Positions 4,653-5,233 of a DNA stretch of 5,233 nucleotides are shown here, piece after piece. The notes under the pieces are model-generated. The model did not search any database. It saw nothing but the letters and a program-made list of their open reading frames with translations, and had not been told where the DNA came from. This stretch comes from Treponema sp. (lineage in GTDB: Bacteria > Spirochaetota > Spirochaetia > Treponematales > Treponemataceae), in NCBI GenBank assembly GCA_017613485.1, contig JAGADS010000215.1:1-5233 (forward strand), read 5' to 3'. The translations under genes were made by a program, and so were the position numbers. The stretch's first letter is position 1. Each line of letters opens with the position of its first letter.

Positions 4653-5129
4653 TTATTTCTTCTTGTTCTTGTTTGCGGCTGCTTCTGCTGCTGTCTCTGC
4701 CTTGATTTCGGCCTTGAGTGCTGCTTCTGCCTGTGAAGCCTGGTTTGCTATTGCATTTGCATTTGCAACACGGGCCTTTGCCTTTGGTGTAAGAAGCTCC
4801 TTAATCTTTGCATCCTTACCGATCTTGTCGCGTACGTAGTAAATCTTTGAGCGGCGGACTTTTCCGGGGCGTACGATTTCTACCTTGATTACGCGCGGGC
4901 TGTTTACCGGGAATACACGTTCAACACCAACACCGTAGCTGATTTTGCGTACTGTGAATGTCTTGCGGATTCCTTCGTTCTTAAAGCAGATTACCAGACC
5001 TTCAAAAATCTGGATGCGCTTTGTCTTACCTTCGATGATTTCGAAGTGAACCTTAACGGTGTCTCCAACCTTAAAGTCAGAAACATTCGCTTTCTTCTGC
5101 TGTTCTTCAATAGTCTTTATAAGATCCAT
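4653..5129 (-). CDS. rplS: 50S ribosomal protein L19 with C-terminal extension, 158 aa
   Basis: L19 lies at the interface of the 30S and 50S subunits. The core (residues 1-114) is complete: [24 protein letters not shown] (19-31), [10 protein letters not shown] (38-47), and the family signature [18 protein letters not shown] (61-78), followed by [16 protein letters not shown] (90-105). L19 is usually about 115 aa. Here a further 44 residues form a tail rich in Ala, Lys and Glu that ends KNKKK and is likely helical or disordered. I chose the ATG at 5129 because GGAG lies six bases upstream and L19 proteins normally begin (M)xxIxxxE. An ATG four codons earlier (5141) overlaps the preceding gene and has no good ribosome-binding site. 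The preceding gene stops one base before this ATG, so the two are translationally coupled. Confidence 0.97.
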   Translation of the reverse strand: MDLIKTIEEQQKKANVSDFKVGDTVKVHFEIIEGKTKRIQIFEGLVICFKNEGIRKTFTVRKISYGVGVERVFPVNSPRVIKVEIVRPGKVRRSKIYYVRDKIGKDAKIKELLTPKAKARVANANAIANQASQAEAALKAEIKAETAAEAAANKNKKK

Positions 5130-5130
5130 T

Positions 5131-5233
5131 TTATTCTCCATTTTGCCGCTTTAGCCTTTCCTGAATGGAACGTAGCTTTCGGCGCTGCTTGCGGTCATTT
5201 TTATAGTCTGCATGTTCCGCAAGGTCTTCGATC
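5131..5233 (-). CDS. C-terminal fragment of the gene upstream of rplS (TrmD by position)
   Basis: The 33 residues inside the window read [20 protein letters not shown] and continue [13 protein letters not shown] before TAA at 5131-5133. The end is strongly basic and likely helical. The upstream neighbour of rplS is usually trmD (tRNA guanine-37 N1-methyltransferase) in most bacteria. These residues do not show a TrmD signature, so the name is inferred from gene order only. The stop is one base before the rplS ATG, and the GGAG serving rplS lies inside the last codons, a coupled arrangement. Confidence 0.72.
   Translation of the reverse strand, partial: IEDLAEHADYKNDRKQRRKLRSIQERLKRQNGE
5136..5139 (-). 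promoter_or_regulatory. Shine-Dalgarno that decides the rplS start
   Basis: GGAG on the minus strand with six bases to the ATG at 5129. It also forms part of the final codons of the preceding gene (GGA GAA TAA). Its position supports the shorter L19 start over the ATG at 5141, which this site overlaps. Confidence 0.78.

Noticed and set aside
1..5233. CRISPR array, insertion sequence, riboswitch or T-box
   Set aside because: No regularly spaced repeats, transposase motifs, terminal inverted repeats or known leader motifs were seen; intergenic gaps are mostly under 20 bp.

Overview
The window looks like chromosomal DNA from a spirochaete, most likely a free-living or gut Treponema. This rests on the gene neighbourhood and protein style as I recognise them: rplS, then a FliK-like and an FlhB-like flagellar-export pair, YraN, and several small unnamed proteins. 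It was not checked by a search. A citramalate synthase next to leuB suggests a strain that makes its own branched-chain amino acids, unlike the syphilis treponeme. Every supported gene lies on the minus strand, so transcription runs from high to low coordinates. All plus-strand open frames look like shadows.

From the right edge: the C-terminal end of an unnamed gene (TrmD by position only) stops one base before rplS, which encodes ribosomal protein L19 with a long Ala/Lys/Glu-rich tail. A near-consensus promoter follows (TAGACA, 17 bp, TATAAT with an extended TG), then a leader with an inverted repeat, tRNA-Leu(UAA), and a hairpin that resembles an intrinsic terminator.

Sixteen bases after that hairpin a tight cluster begins. 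It holds a FliK/YlqG-like gene split by what looks like a one-base deletion, an FlhB C-terminal-like protein (FlhX/YlqH type), an 89-aa protein of unknown function, yraN, and a previously easy-to-miss 58-aa small ORF. The pair of flagellar-export-like genes near rplS recalls the rplS-rbgA-rnhB-ylqG-ylqH order of Bacillus subtilis.

The left third holds an unnamed protein with a putative CxxC...HxxC zinc site, cimA (citramalate synthase), and the first 26 codons of leuB. CimA and LeuB act in the same threonine-independent route from pyruvate to 2-ketobutyrate and isoleucine, and LeuB also serves leucine synthesis. I saw no CRISPR array, insertion sequence, phage gene or riboswitch. The most useful observations are the probable frameshift in the FliK-like gene, the 58-aa small gene, and the tRNA acting as the front of a flagellar/housekeeping operon.
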